Assembly: GCA_029259995.1 (NCBI GenBank)
Contig: JAJDEC010000582.1
Coordinates: 1 to 5,028 of the forward strand
From: Phycisphaerae bacterium
Lineage (GTDB): Bacteria > Planctomycetota > Phycisphaerae > UBA1845 > UTPLA1
Reading direction: 5' to 3'
Length of the DNA stretch: 5,028 nt
In this document: in pieces, positions 1 through 5,028 of the stretch
Position numbering within the stretch: position 1 is the stretch's first letter
Layout of the letters: the number at the start of each line of letters is the position of its first letter
The notes under the pieces: model-generated
Database searches by the model: none
The model's input: only the letters and a program-made list of their open reading frames with translations
What the model was told of the DNA's origin: nothing
Program-made: the position numbers and the translations under genes

Positions 1-1
1 C

Positions 2-1501
2 GATCAAGTGCGGGCCGCTGCCGCGATCATTCCCTCGAAGGATCCGAAGGCGCTGATGGAGAAGTTGGCCGTCGCCGACGCCGAAGGCGGCGTTCGCAAG
101 ATCAAAGTGATGGATCAGGAAGTCTACGCGGCCGTCAAGGACAAGTACCTGGTCATCGGCAAGAGCGAAAAGACGGTCAAGGCCATCAGCAGCGACAGTG
201 GCGACGGCGCCGCGCTGGGCTCCGCGCGGGCCGAGCTGATCGATATCACGGACGTCTACATTCACGTCTCCGTGGATCGCGTGTACGGCGCTTTCGGGCC
301 GATGATCGCACCGATGCTTCAGATGGTGACGATGCAGGCGGATCCAACCGGTAAGACGGGACAGCAACTCGAAAAGATGCTTCGAGAACTGGACTCGATC
401 GGGCTCGGGTTTCGAATGGATGACAGCGGCATCGCACTGCGCGGCATGGTGTCCGCAAAGAAGGAAAGCGATCTCGAACTGCTCCTGAAGGACACGAAGA
501 ACGCCGACTCGTCGCGACTGGCCCTGCTGCCCAAGGAGCAGTACCTCTTCTCGATGGGGATGGCGTCCTATTTCAGCGATCATGCCGAGAAATTCGGCGA
601 TCCGAACACAATGAGCTCGCTCGTCAACACGTTGCAGCTCTCAAATGTCGATACGGCCGCCGTCAAGGCGCTGGACACTGAAATCATCAAGATGAGCAAG
701 TCCGTCAAATCGGCGGCGGCGAGCGCATCGATGTTGACCGGCGAAGGACAAGGCTACCTGGGATTCGCGGCCGTCATCGAAGTGGACAATCCCACGACAT
801 ATATCGAGAGTCTTCGAAAGATCTACAAGACGATCTGGCGCGTGTCGGACGCCGAAGAACTCAAGACGGCGAAGGATCTGCTGACGCACACACCCGACGC
901 AGAGGAATGTGACGGCGGCAAGGTCGATACGATCACGCTCAAGTGCAAAGAACTCGTCGAGCAGATGGAGGCCGCGCCGGACGATGTCAAAGCCTTCAAG
1001 ACATTCTTCGGAGAAGACGTCACGGTTCGATTCGGCGCTGTTGACGGCAAGTACGTTGTCGTGACGTTCGGCGGCGGCAAGGATCGATACGCGTCGGCCG
1101 CCAAGATCGCCAAATCGGGCAGCGAAGGGCTTGCGTCGGACACGGGCATCAAAGGCACGGCGAAGCATCTCGCTTCGCCTCGTTCGACGGAGATTTTCGT
1201 CTCCGTGGAAAACATTCTCAATCTGGTCAAGGCGGCGTCGAAGCAGATAGACGGCGAGGATGCAATTCCATTCGAGATCCCGAAGATCGACGCCCCGGCC
1301 GGGTTTGATATCGCCGGCGTCGACGGCGGATCACGTTTCGACATGTTCATCCCGATGAAGCTCATTAACGCTGTCAAGAAGGCCGTGGACGAACAGACTG
1401 CACGCGACATGGAAGCATTCGATGAGGTCGACGACGACATGGGCGACGCCGACAGCAACGGCGATGACGACATGGCTGAAGACGACATGGGCGACGACTG
1501 A
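2..1501 (+). CDS. Large DUF3352-like hypothetical protein, 5'-truncated by the window edge
   Basis: The frame is open from the first codon at position 2 to a TGA at 1499-1501. The GTG at 8 has no visible ribosome site and lies in mid-frame, so I take the true start to be upstream. About 499 residues are visible; numbering below takes the codon at position 8 as residue 1. I see alternating beta-rich and helical segments: P..D...L followed by a 'KYLVIG' strand (res 10-50), a 'GLGFRMDDSGIALRG' strand pair (132-146), a helical stretch (190-245), then similar pieces again (250-370, 394-412, 440-460). This resembles DUF3352-type exported proteins of planctomycetes, recalled from pattern and not searched. 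Only two cysteines are visible (301 and 313), which could form a disulfide if the protein is exported; any signal peptide would be off-window. The last 26 residues are a strongly acidic tail with an EF-hand-like loop. Function is unknown. It ends 38 bp before a strong terminator. Confidence 0.8.
   Translation, partial: DQVRAAAAIIPSKDPKALMEKLAVADAEGGVRKIKVMDQEVYAAVKDKYLVIGKSEKTVKAISSDSGDGAALGSARAELIDITDVYIHVSVDRVYGAFGPMIAPMLQMVTMQADPTGKTGQQLEKMLRELDSIGLGFRMDDSGIALRGMVSAKKESDLELLLKDTKNADSSRLALLPKEQYLFSMGMASYFSDHAEKFGDPNTMSSLVNTLQLSNVDTAAVKALDTEIIKMSKSVKSAAASASMLTGEGQGYLGFAAVIEVDNPTTYIESLRKIYKTIWRVSDAEELKTAKDLLTHTPDAEECDGGKVDTITLKCKELVEQMEAAPDDVKAFKTFFGEDVTVRFGAVDGKYVVVTFGGGKDRYASAAKIAKSGSEGLASDTGIKGTAKHLASPRSTEIFVSVENILNLVKAASKQIDGEDAIPFEIPKIDAPAGFDIAGVDGGSRFDMFIPMKLINAVKKAVDEQTARDMEAFDEVDDDMGDADSNGDDDMAEDDMGDD
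1433..1496 (+). repeat. Short direct repeats encoding the acidic tail
   Basis: The 10-mer GACGACATGG occurs three times (1433-1442, 1466-1475, 1481-1490). The first and third copies extend to the same 16 bases, GACGACATGGGCGACG (1433-1448 and 1481-1496), 48 bp apart and therefore in frame. They encode the repeated DDM(G/A) units at the C-terminus of the first protein. In-frame slippage or duplication is a likely origin, and tail length may vary between strains; that is inference. Confidence 0.7.
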
Positions 1502-1539
1502 TTCGCTTTGCATCGATTTACGATTGAAATGAACAAACT

Positions 1540-1575
1540 GGACCGGCTTCGTTGGTGCGAGGCCGGTCCTTTCTT
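1540..1575 (+). terminator. Intrinsic (Rho-independent) terminator
   Basis: The left arm 1540-1551 (GGACCGGCTTCG) pairs with 1558-1569 (CGAGGCCGGTCC) over 12 bp with a single G-U wobble, closing a 6-base loop (1552-1557, TTGGTG). The right arm is followed by TTTCTT (1570-1575). It lies 38 bp after the stop of the first gene and before the adenosyltransferase gene, the expected place to end the upstream transcript. The stem and tail are read directly from the sequence; activity is inferred. Confidence 0.88.
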
Positions 1576-1580
1576 ATACT
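1552..1580 (+). promoter_or_regulatory. Probable sigma-70-type promoter for the adenosyltransferase gene
   Basis: TATACT at 1575-1580 matches the -10 consensus TATAAT at five of six positions. Seventeen bases upstream lies TTGGTG (1552-1557), only a three-of-six match to TTGACA, which is exactly the loop of the terminator hairpin. With a six-base gap after the -10, transcription would start at A1587 and give a 23-nt leader containing the ribosome site. The -10 call is good; the -35 is weak. Confidence 0.5.
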
Positions 1581-1592
1581 CCCAGCATCTCG

Positions 1593-1599
1593 AAGGGAG
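1593..1599 (+). promoter_or_regulatory. Shine-Dalgarno site fixing the adenosyltransferase start
   Basis: AAGGGAG lies 10 bases before the ATG at 1610. It decides for this start over the in-frame ATG at 1508, whose extra 34 codons would run through the terminator hairpin and resemble nothing in the family. Confidence 0.75.
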
Positions 1600-1609
1600 A
1601 CGCCGAGCG

Positions 1610-2182
1610 ATGAAACTCTATACGAAGACGGGCGACGACGGTGGCACGAGTCTGTTTGACGGATCGCGCGTGCGGAAAGATCACGTTCGCGTGGCGAGCT
1701 ACGGCGACGTGGATGAGCTCAATTCGCAGATCGGCGTCATTCGGGCGATCGTGGCGGAATCGGCCGACGCGCCGAAGGCCGTCGCCGAGATGGCCGGGCA
1801 GTTGAGGCGGATTCAGTCGGACCTGTTCGCGCTCGGCGCCGAGCTGGCGACGCCGCCGGCATCCGGCAAGACCGTCGGCGCGGCCGTGACGGCTGAAGAC
1901 ATTGCACGGCTGGAAGGGCTGATTGACGCGGCATGTGCGGCCGTGCCGCCTCTCAAGACGTTCGTGCTGCCGGCTGGATCGCGCGTTGCGGCGCAGCTGC
2001 ACGTCTGCCGGACAGTCAGTCGCCGCGCGGAGCGAAACGTCGTTCACCTGGCGGGAATTGAGGCCGTCGGCGAACTCGTCATCATCTACCTGAATCGCCT
2101 GAGCGATTTGTTCTTCGCGTGGTCGCGATTGGCGAACCATGCCGCCGGGGCCGCTGAGGAGCCGTGGCATCCAAACGCATGA
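1610..2182 (+). CDS. pduO: ATP:cob(I)alamin adenosyltransferase, PduO type
   Basis: This protein of 190 residues transfers the 5'-deoxyadenosyl group of ATP to the cobalt of cob(I)alamin or a corrinoid precursor, making coenzyme B12; it is cytoplasmic, and family members form trimers of helical bundles. The N-terminus 'MKLYTKTGDDGGTSLFDG' (res 1-18) is the characteristic ATP-binding start of the PduO/MMAB family. It is followed by the 'R27VASYGDVDELNS39' segment, 'FVLPAGS' (118-124), 'CRTVSRRAERNV' (133-144, with the Arg-Arg-x-Glu-Arg active-site signature) and 'YLNRLSDLFFAWSR' (160-173). The length matches single-domain PduO proteins; there is no C-terminal heme-binding PduO extension. The start is supported by a Shine-Dalgarno site and by family alignment from memory. 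The gene appears to be transcribed on its own from a promoter next to the preceding terminator. No other cobalamin gene and no cobalamin riboswitch is visible nearby, so which B12-dependent enzyme it serves cannot be told. Confidence 0.96.
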   Translation: MKLYTKTGDDGGTSLFDGSRVRKDHVRVASYGDVDELNSQIGVIRAIVAESADAPKAVAEMAGQLRRIQSDLFALGAELATPPASGKTVGAAVTAEDIARLEGLIDAACAAVPPLKTFVLPAGSRVAAQLHVCRTVSRRAERNVVHLAGIEAVGELVIIYLNRLSDLFFAWSRLANHAAGAAEEPWHPNA

Positions 2183-2331
2183 TCTGCGACATTTTGTCCG
2201 TTCGCATTCGTGTGCCTTCACGCCAACGCGATGATACCAATTGATGTCGGCGTCTCGTTGTTGTGGAATTCGTCGCGCCCCGCCGATAACACATTCAGTC
2301 AAGGCATGCTGGCCGAACGAGGCAGTCCGAC

Positions 2332-2343
2332 TACACTCTCCCG
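2332..2343 (+). promoter_or_regulatory. Possible -10 box for a leaderless transporter mRNA
   Basis: TACACT at 2332-2337 is followed by exactly six bases (CTCCCG) and then the ATG at 2344, so the predicted transcription start is the A of the start codon. No Shine-Dalgarno sequence is visible before this ATG, which fits leaderless translation. A convincing -35 is missing (CTGGCC at 2309-2314 is the best at 17-bp spacing). The rest of the gap, 2183-2331, shows no clear gene, terminator or riboswitch. Confidence 0.4.
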
Positions 2344-3441
2344 ATGCAATCGAATTCCGCACCTCAAACGCCACGCGCCGCCGGCGCGTTCTATGTCGTC
2401 GTCACGTTGCTCAGTTGGTCGACAGTCCTTCTGTTCCTCAGGGCGCTGAACAAAGACATCGATGCATGGACGGCCAATGGCTGGCGCTACGGGATGTGCG
2501 CCGTGGCGTTGTTGCCGTTTCTCGTCTGGCGATTGAAGCGCGGGACAGTGCCGATGCGAATCCTGACGGCGGCAATCGTGCCGGCCATTGTGAACTCGCT
2601 TGGACAGTCGTGTTTCGGATTCACGGTGTACTACATCGATCCGGGGCTGTCGGGCTTTCTGCTTCGCGTCGCCGTGATCTCGGCCACGATCGGTGCGTTC
2701 GTTCTGTTTGCGGATGAGCGTGTCCTGCTTCGAAGCCGACTGTTCTGGGGTGGGTTTCTGCTCGTGGTCTTTGGATCCATCGGGACTGTGCTGTTCGGCG
2801 TGGAGCCGATTACCGGCGCGACGGCGATGGGCGTGCTCCTTGGAACGACGGCGGGCGCCCTGTTCGGCCTCTACGGCGTGTCTATTCGATACTTCATGCG
2901 CGGCATTCCCCCTGTCGCGTCGTTTACGGCGATCGCCGTATACACGGCGGCGGCGATGGTCGGTCTGATGTTCGTATTCGGAGATCGGGGCGGCGCTGCC
3001 GTGTTTGACTTGTCCGCTCTTGGCGCGACCTATCTCATCGGGTCGGCCGTCCTCGGCATCGGCATCGGTCACATTTTCTACTACAAGTCGATCGCGATGC
3101 TGGGCGTGGCCGTCACGGGTTCGATCATTCAGTTGGCGCCGTTCATCGGGGCGGCTGCGTCGATGGTGATCTTCGACGAACCGCTGACGGCGATGCAATG
3201 GGTGTGCGGATTCATCATGCTGGGCGGTGGCTGGCTGCTATTGAAGGCGGAACGGGCGCGTCCGCGCGATACCGACGTTGAGCCGAGGGGCTTTCCGGTC
3301 GAACCGGAAGACGCAGGTGATCCGTGTTCGACGGTTGCGCTGGAGTCGGCGCTGTCTGACGACTCGAACACGCTGTCGTTCGGGGCGATTGCCGACGAAT
3401 CCCGACATGACGACGCTGTATCGGCGTCCGGGCGCGTTTGA
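2344..3441 (+). CDS. EamA/DMT-superfamily transporter (10 TM)
   Basis: This is an inner-membrane protein of 365 residues in the drug/metabolite transporter superfamily, whose members move amino acids, sugars, nucleotides or other metabolites. I place ten hydrophobic segments at about res 14-33, 44-63, 72-90, 100-122, 131-151, 159-181, 189-212, 225-243, 255-277 and 283-300. This gives the two EamA repeats (about 14-150 and 160-300). Family-like features are 'WSTVLLFLRAL' in TM1, 'ANGWRYG' leading into TM2, and the end-of-repeat signatures 'LFADERV' (121-127) and 'VIFDEPLTAMQWVCGFIMLGGG' split over TM9-TM10 (275-296). The matching acidic-Glu turns (D124-E125, D278-E279) support the duplicated fold. 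After TM10 there is an unusual hydrophilic, acidic tail of about 65 residues (301-365) with no recognisable motif, whereas most family members end soon after TM10. The start is the ATG just after a possible -10 box. The substrate is unknown. The gene converges on the thioesterase gene with 54 bp between them, in which I see only a weak bulged 6-bp hairpin without a T-tract. Confidence 0.92.
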   Translation: MQSNSAPQTPRAAGAFYVVVTLLSWSTVLLFLRALNKDIDAWTANGWRYGMCAVALLPFLVWRLKRGTVPMRILTAAIVPAIVNSLGQSCFGFTVYYIDPGLSGFLLRVAVISATIGAFVLFADERVLLRSRLFWGGFLLVVFGSIGTVLFGVEPITGATAMGVLLGTTAGALFGLYGVSIRYFMRGIPPVASFTAIAVYTAAAMVGLMFVFGDRGGAAVFDLSALGATYLIGSAVLGIGIGHIFYYKSIAMLGVAVTGSIIQLAPFIGAAASMVIFDEPLTAMQWVCGFIMLGGGWLLLKAERARPRDTDVEPRGFPVEPEDAGDPCSTVALESALSDDSNTLSFGAIADESRHDDAVSASGRV

Positions 3442-3495
3442 CGGGCAATTCAGCGCTTCAACGTTGGATGCCTGCATGCGATCCGATGCCGCCAT

Positions 3496-3912
3496 TCAAA
3501 CGGGCTTTTCCAGTCGAAAGTACGTGACCTGGGCGACGGCGACGTGCGCACCCTCGGCGTCGTGGATGTTCACTTCGACGGGGCACAGGGAACGGCCGAT
3601 CTTGATGACGCGGGCATCGACGGTCGCATCGGAGAAGCAGGCGGCGAGGAATCGAATATGGATGTCCGCCGTTGTCAGATGCGCGTCGGGGCCGAGCGCC
3701 GTCCAGACGGCAAGGCAGGCGATGCTGTCCGCCGCCGTCGTGAGCAGTCCGCCGTGATAAGCGCCGTAAAGGCCGTCGAAGCGATCGTCCTTTGGGACAA
3801 TGGCGATGCAACGACCTTCTTCCATGGACTCCACTTGGAATCGAAGATTGCGGACAACGGCAATCGGTTCGATATGCCGAAGGATTGCCTGTTTATCAGA
3901 TTCACTGAGCAT
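3496..3912 (-). CDS. PaaI-family hotdog-fold acyl-CoA thioesterase
   Basis: This cytoplasmic protein of 138 residues matches the size of single-hotdog PaaI-type thioesterases, which hydrolyse acyl- or aryl-acyl-CoA esters as tetramers. The hotdog signature is clear: 'YGAYHGGLLTTAADSIACLA' (res 49-68), where H53-G54-G55 starts the central helix and D62 sits at the position of the catalytic acidic residue. It is followed by the beta strand 'LTTADIHIRFLAA' (79-91) and 'ATVDARVIKIGRSLCPVEVNI' over about 95-116, then 'VAVAQVTYF' (123-131). Most PaaI enzymes carry N or a similar residue a few positions before HGG; here the segment reads F-D-G-L-Y-G, so substrate preference cannot be judged. It lies 35 bp downstream of the phosphotransferase gene on the same strand, so co-transcription is likely. 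The start ATG has a weak, rather distant ribosome site. General function is near certain; the substrate is unknown. Confidence 0.92.
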   Translation of the reverse strand: MLSESDKQAILRHIEPIAVVRNLRFQVESMEEGRCIAIVPKDDRFDGLYGAYHGGLLTTAADSIACLAVWTALGPDAHLTTADIHIRFLAACFSDATVDARVIKIGRSLCPVEVNIHDAEGAHVAVAQVTYFRLEKPV

Positions 3913-3924
3913 GAATGGTCTTGT

Positions 3925-3929
3925 TCCTT
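3925..3929 (-). promoter_or_regulatory. Weak ribosome-binding site of the thioesterase gene
   Basis: On the minus strand, AAGGA lies 12 bases before the ATG (3910-3912), longer than the usual 5-9. No better site or alternative start is seen nearby; the next in-frame Met is residue 30, inside the fold. Confidence 0.4.
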
Positions 3930-3947
3930 GTTGAAGAATCAGGCAGG

Positions 3948-4997
3948 TCAGGTCTTTGGCGATTCGATCGACAAGTCGCTGAAGTCAACATGCGAGTTGA
4001 GCCATCTCGCCTTTCCGAGGACCACCCGAAGGAATTCGTATCCGTCGATTCCGGCGAATGTGCCGTTGGTCAGGATCGGTCGCACAGCCTGAGCGATCAG
4101 GGCTTCCTGCATGAGCGCCGGGAGGGATGCAAGCTCGGCGCGCGTAATGACGTTGACGGAATCATATCCGCGTAGGAATTGTCGAGCGCGATCCGTATCC
4201 GCCTCCATGACCCAGGTCTTCATGTCGCGGCCGCCCGTGATCATCGAGAATTGCAGCACGCCGTTCGCGACGTCCATGATCCGCGGCCGGATCCGCGCCG
4301 AGTCATGGTCGAGGACGGCGAGCACGCAACGATCCTGAAACAACAGATTGCCCGGATGCCAGTCTGAGTGAACGAGTTGCTCTTCCCACTCATTGACGCC
4401 GGCTCCGTTCGCGTCGTCGGCGGCCGCCTGATAGCGATCTCTCAGTTTCAGCGCCAACTTGTGCAGGGCGTCGACGTTCTTGGCGCCCTTTCCGCCGGCG
4501 CGACGAATCGCGGCGCACATCGGTTCGAATGCATTGAAAACCAGCTCCGCATCGTGGTAATGACCGTGGGGCGGTTCCCATTTGGGCGTGAAGTCGCGAA
4601 GGACAAAATGGTAAAGGCCGAGCGTCCGACCGGCTTCGAACGTGGCGCGATCGCTGTTGTCATATCGATCGCCTTCGATGTATTCAAAGACTTCGTACAC
4701 GGATTCGCCGATCTTGATCATCGAGTTGTTGTTCGCGCGCGTTCCGATGAGATGGGGAAGCGGAAAGTGTTTTGTCGCCAGGTAACGTTGCAGGGAGTGG
4801 GCGAAGGCGACTTTGTACGGATCGTCGCGCAATGGTCGGCGCTTGACGAGGAATCGACCCTCCGCCGTCCGCACGACGACTTTGGCCGATTCGTGTGATC
4901 CGCGTTCGAACGGCTTCACTTCGCTGACGATGCCCAGATCATAGTGGCTGAGGACCCGGGCAAGCTCTTCGGACTTGAATTCCGCGCGTTCGGACAT
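3948..4997 (-). CDS. APH-family phosphotransferase (aminoglycoside/homoserine/choline kinase-like fold)
   Basis: This cytoplasmic kinase of 349 residues has the bipartite protein-kinase-like fold, with the order of motifs intact. There is a nucleotide-binding loop 'FERGSHESAKVVVRT' (res 30-44), the ATP-anchoring lysine K52 in 'RFLVKRRP', the hinge 'YEVFEYIEGDRYDN' (101-114), and the Brenner catalytic motif 'VHSDWHPGNLLF' (209-220, D212 the putative base, N217 metal-binding). The metal-binding 'AVLDHDSARI' follows (227-236, D230 or D232), and 'RIMDVANG' (239-246) holds the structural aspartate. All key residues are present, so it should be active. The family phosphorylates small molecules such as homoserine, choline, methylthioribose, sugars or antibiotics, and its SrkA/RdoA-like branch phosphorylates proteins. 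I cannot choose a substrate, and a resistance role should not be assumed. It is the first gene of a probable two-gene operon with the thioesterase. The ATG at 4997 has a -10-like TACAAT six bases upstream. A nearby AGAGG is too close to the ATG to act as a normal Shine-Dalgarno site. Confidence 0.9.
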   Translation of the reverse strand: MSERAEFKSEELARVLSHYDLGIVSEVKPFERGSHESAKVVVRTAEGRFLVKRRPLRDDPYKVAFAHSLQRYLATKHFPLPHLIGTRANNNSMIKIGESVYEVFEYIEGDRYDNSDRATFEAGRTLGLYHFVLRDFTPKWEPPHGHYHDAELVFNAFEPMCAAIRRAGGKGAKNVDALHKLALKLRDRYQAAADDANGAGVNEWEEQLVHSDWHPGNLLFQDRCVLAVLDHDSARIRPRIMDVANGVLQFSMITGGRDMKTWVMEADTDRARQFLRGYDSVNVITRAELASLPALMQEALIAQAVRPILTNGTFAGIDGYEFLRVVLGKARWLNSHVDFSDLSIESPKT

Positions 4998-5009
4998 GCC
5001 TCTATTGTA
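4998..5009 (-). promoter_or_regulatory. Possible -10 box for a leaderless kinase mRNA
   Basis: Read on the minus strand, TACAAT (5009-5004) matches the -10 consensus at five of six positions. It is followed by six bases (AGAGGC) and the ATG at 4997, which would place the transcription start on the start codon itself. The -35 region falls at or beyond the window edge and cannot be assessed. Confidence 0.45.
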
Positions 5010-5028
5010 TCGATCCCGGCGCCGTTGG

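Noticed and set aside
823..1536. 237-codon minus-strand open frame opposite the first gene
   Set aside because: It is Ser/Pro-rich shadow translation, overlaps the terminator, and lacks any motif; the plus-strand frame has the coherent protein and continues off-window.
1508..1609. In-frame 34-codon N-terminal extension of the adenosyltransferase
   Set aside because: It runs through the terminator hairpin and promoter, has no ribosome site, and the family begins at MKLYTKTGD; the ATG at 1610 has a good Shine-Dalgarno.
1502..1609. Cobalamin riboswitch ahead of the adenosyltransferase gene
   Set aside because: The predicted leader is only about 23 nt and no B12-box-like sequence is visible; the hairpin present is a simple terminator for the preceding gene.
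2299..3198. 299-codon minus-strand open frame opposite the transporter gene
   Set aside because: Its product is a low-complexity Arg/His/Asp-rich sequence typical of the antisense of a GC-rich gene, with no domain; the plus strand has a clear 10-TM protein.
3466..3484. Hairpin between the convergent transporter and thioesterase genes as a bidirectional terminator
   Set aside because: The stem is only 6 bp with a bulged G3480, and neither side has a T-tract; the GATGCC direct repeats at 3467-3472 and 3485-3490 are short enough to be chance.
4368..4898. 176-codon plus-strand open frame inside the kinase gene
   Set aside because: It looks somewhat protein-like, but it lies opposite the kinase catalytic motifs, which are intact on the minus strand, and has no start signal.
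3948..4997. Antibiotic-resistance reading of the APH-family kinase
   Set aside because: The fold is shared with many metabolic and protein kinases, there is no mobile-element or resistance context, and no specific aminoglycoside-kinase signature is recognised.

Overview
The window is a compact, GC-rich (by eye near 60%) bacterial chromosome segment with five protein genes and no RNA gene, mobile element, CRISPR array or phage gene that I can see. The style of the first protein (a large DUF3352-like protein with an acidic tail and an EF-hand-type loop) recalls Planctomycetota, but there is no taxonomic marker gene here, so the assignment is an inference of modest strength.

Layout. Positions 1-1501 (+) hold the 3' part of a large protein gene whose start lies upstream of the window. 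It is followed by a strong 12-bp hairpin with a T-rich tail (1540-1575), a convincing intrinsic terminator. The probable promoter of the next gene lies on top of and just behind this terminator. That gene (1610-2182, +) encodes a PduO-type cob(I)alamin adenosyltransferase. After a 161-bp gap with no clear terminator comes a 10-TM EamA/DMT-family transporter (2344-3441, +). It converges, across 54 bp, on a minus-strand pair: an APH-fold small-molecule phosphotransferase (4997-3948) followed 35 bp downstream by a PaaI-type hotdog thioesterase (3912-3496), probably one operon.

Function. The adenosyltransferase makes coenzyme B12. The transporter probably exports or imports a small metabolite, the kinase phosphorylates a small molecule or protein, and the thioesterase hydrolyses an acyl-CoA. 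Nothing in the sequence ties these into one pathway. The set looks like ordinary housekeeping or metabolic genes, and I find no support for a novel multi-gene system.

The most interesting signals are small. A TACA(C/A)T box sits exactly six bases before the ATG of both the transporter and the kinase genes, suggesting leaderless mRNAs. A terminator and promoter are interlocked ahead of the adenosyltransferase gene. The first protein shows weak signs of internal duplication and has an EF-hand-like loop in its acidic tail.
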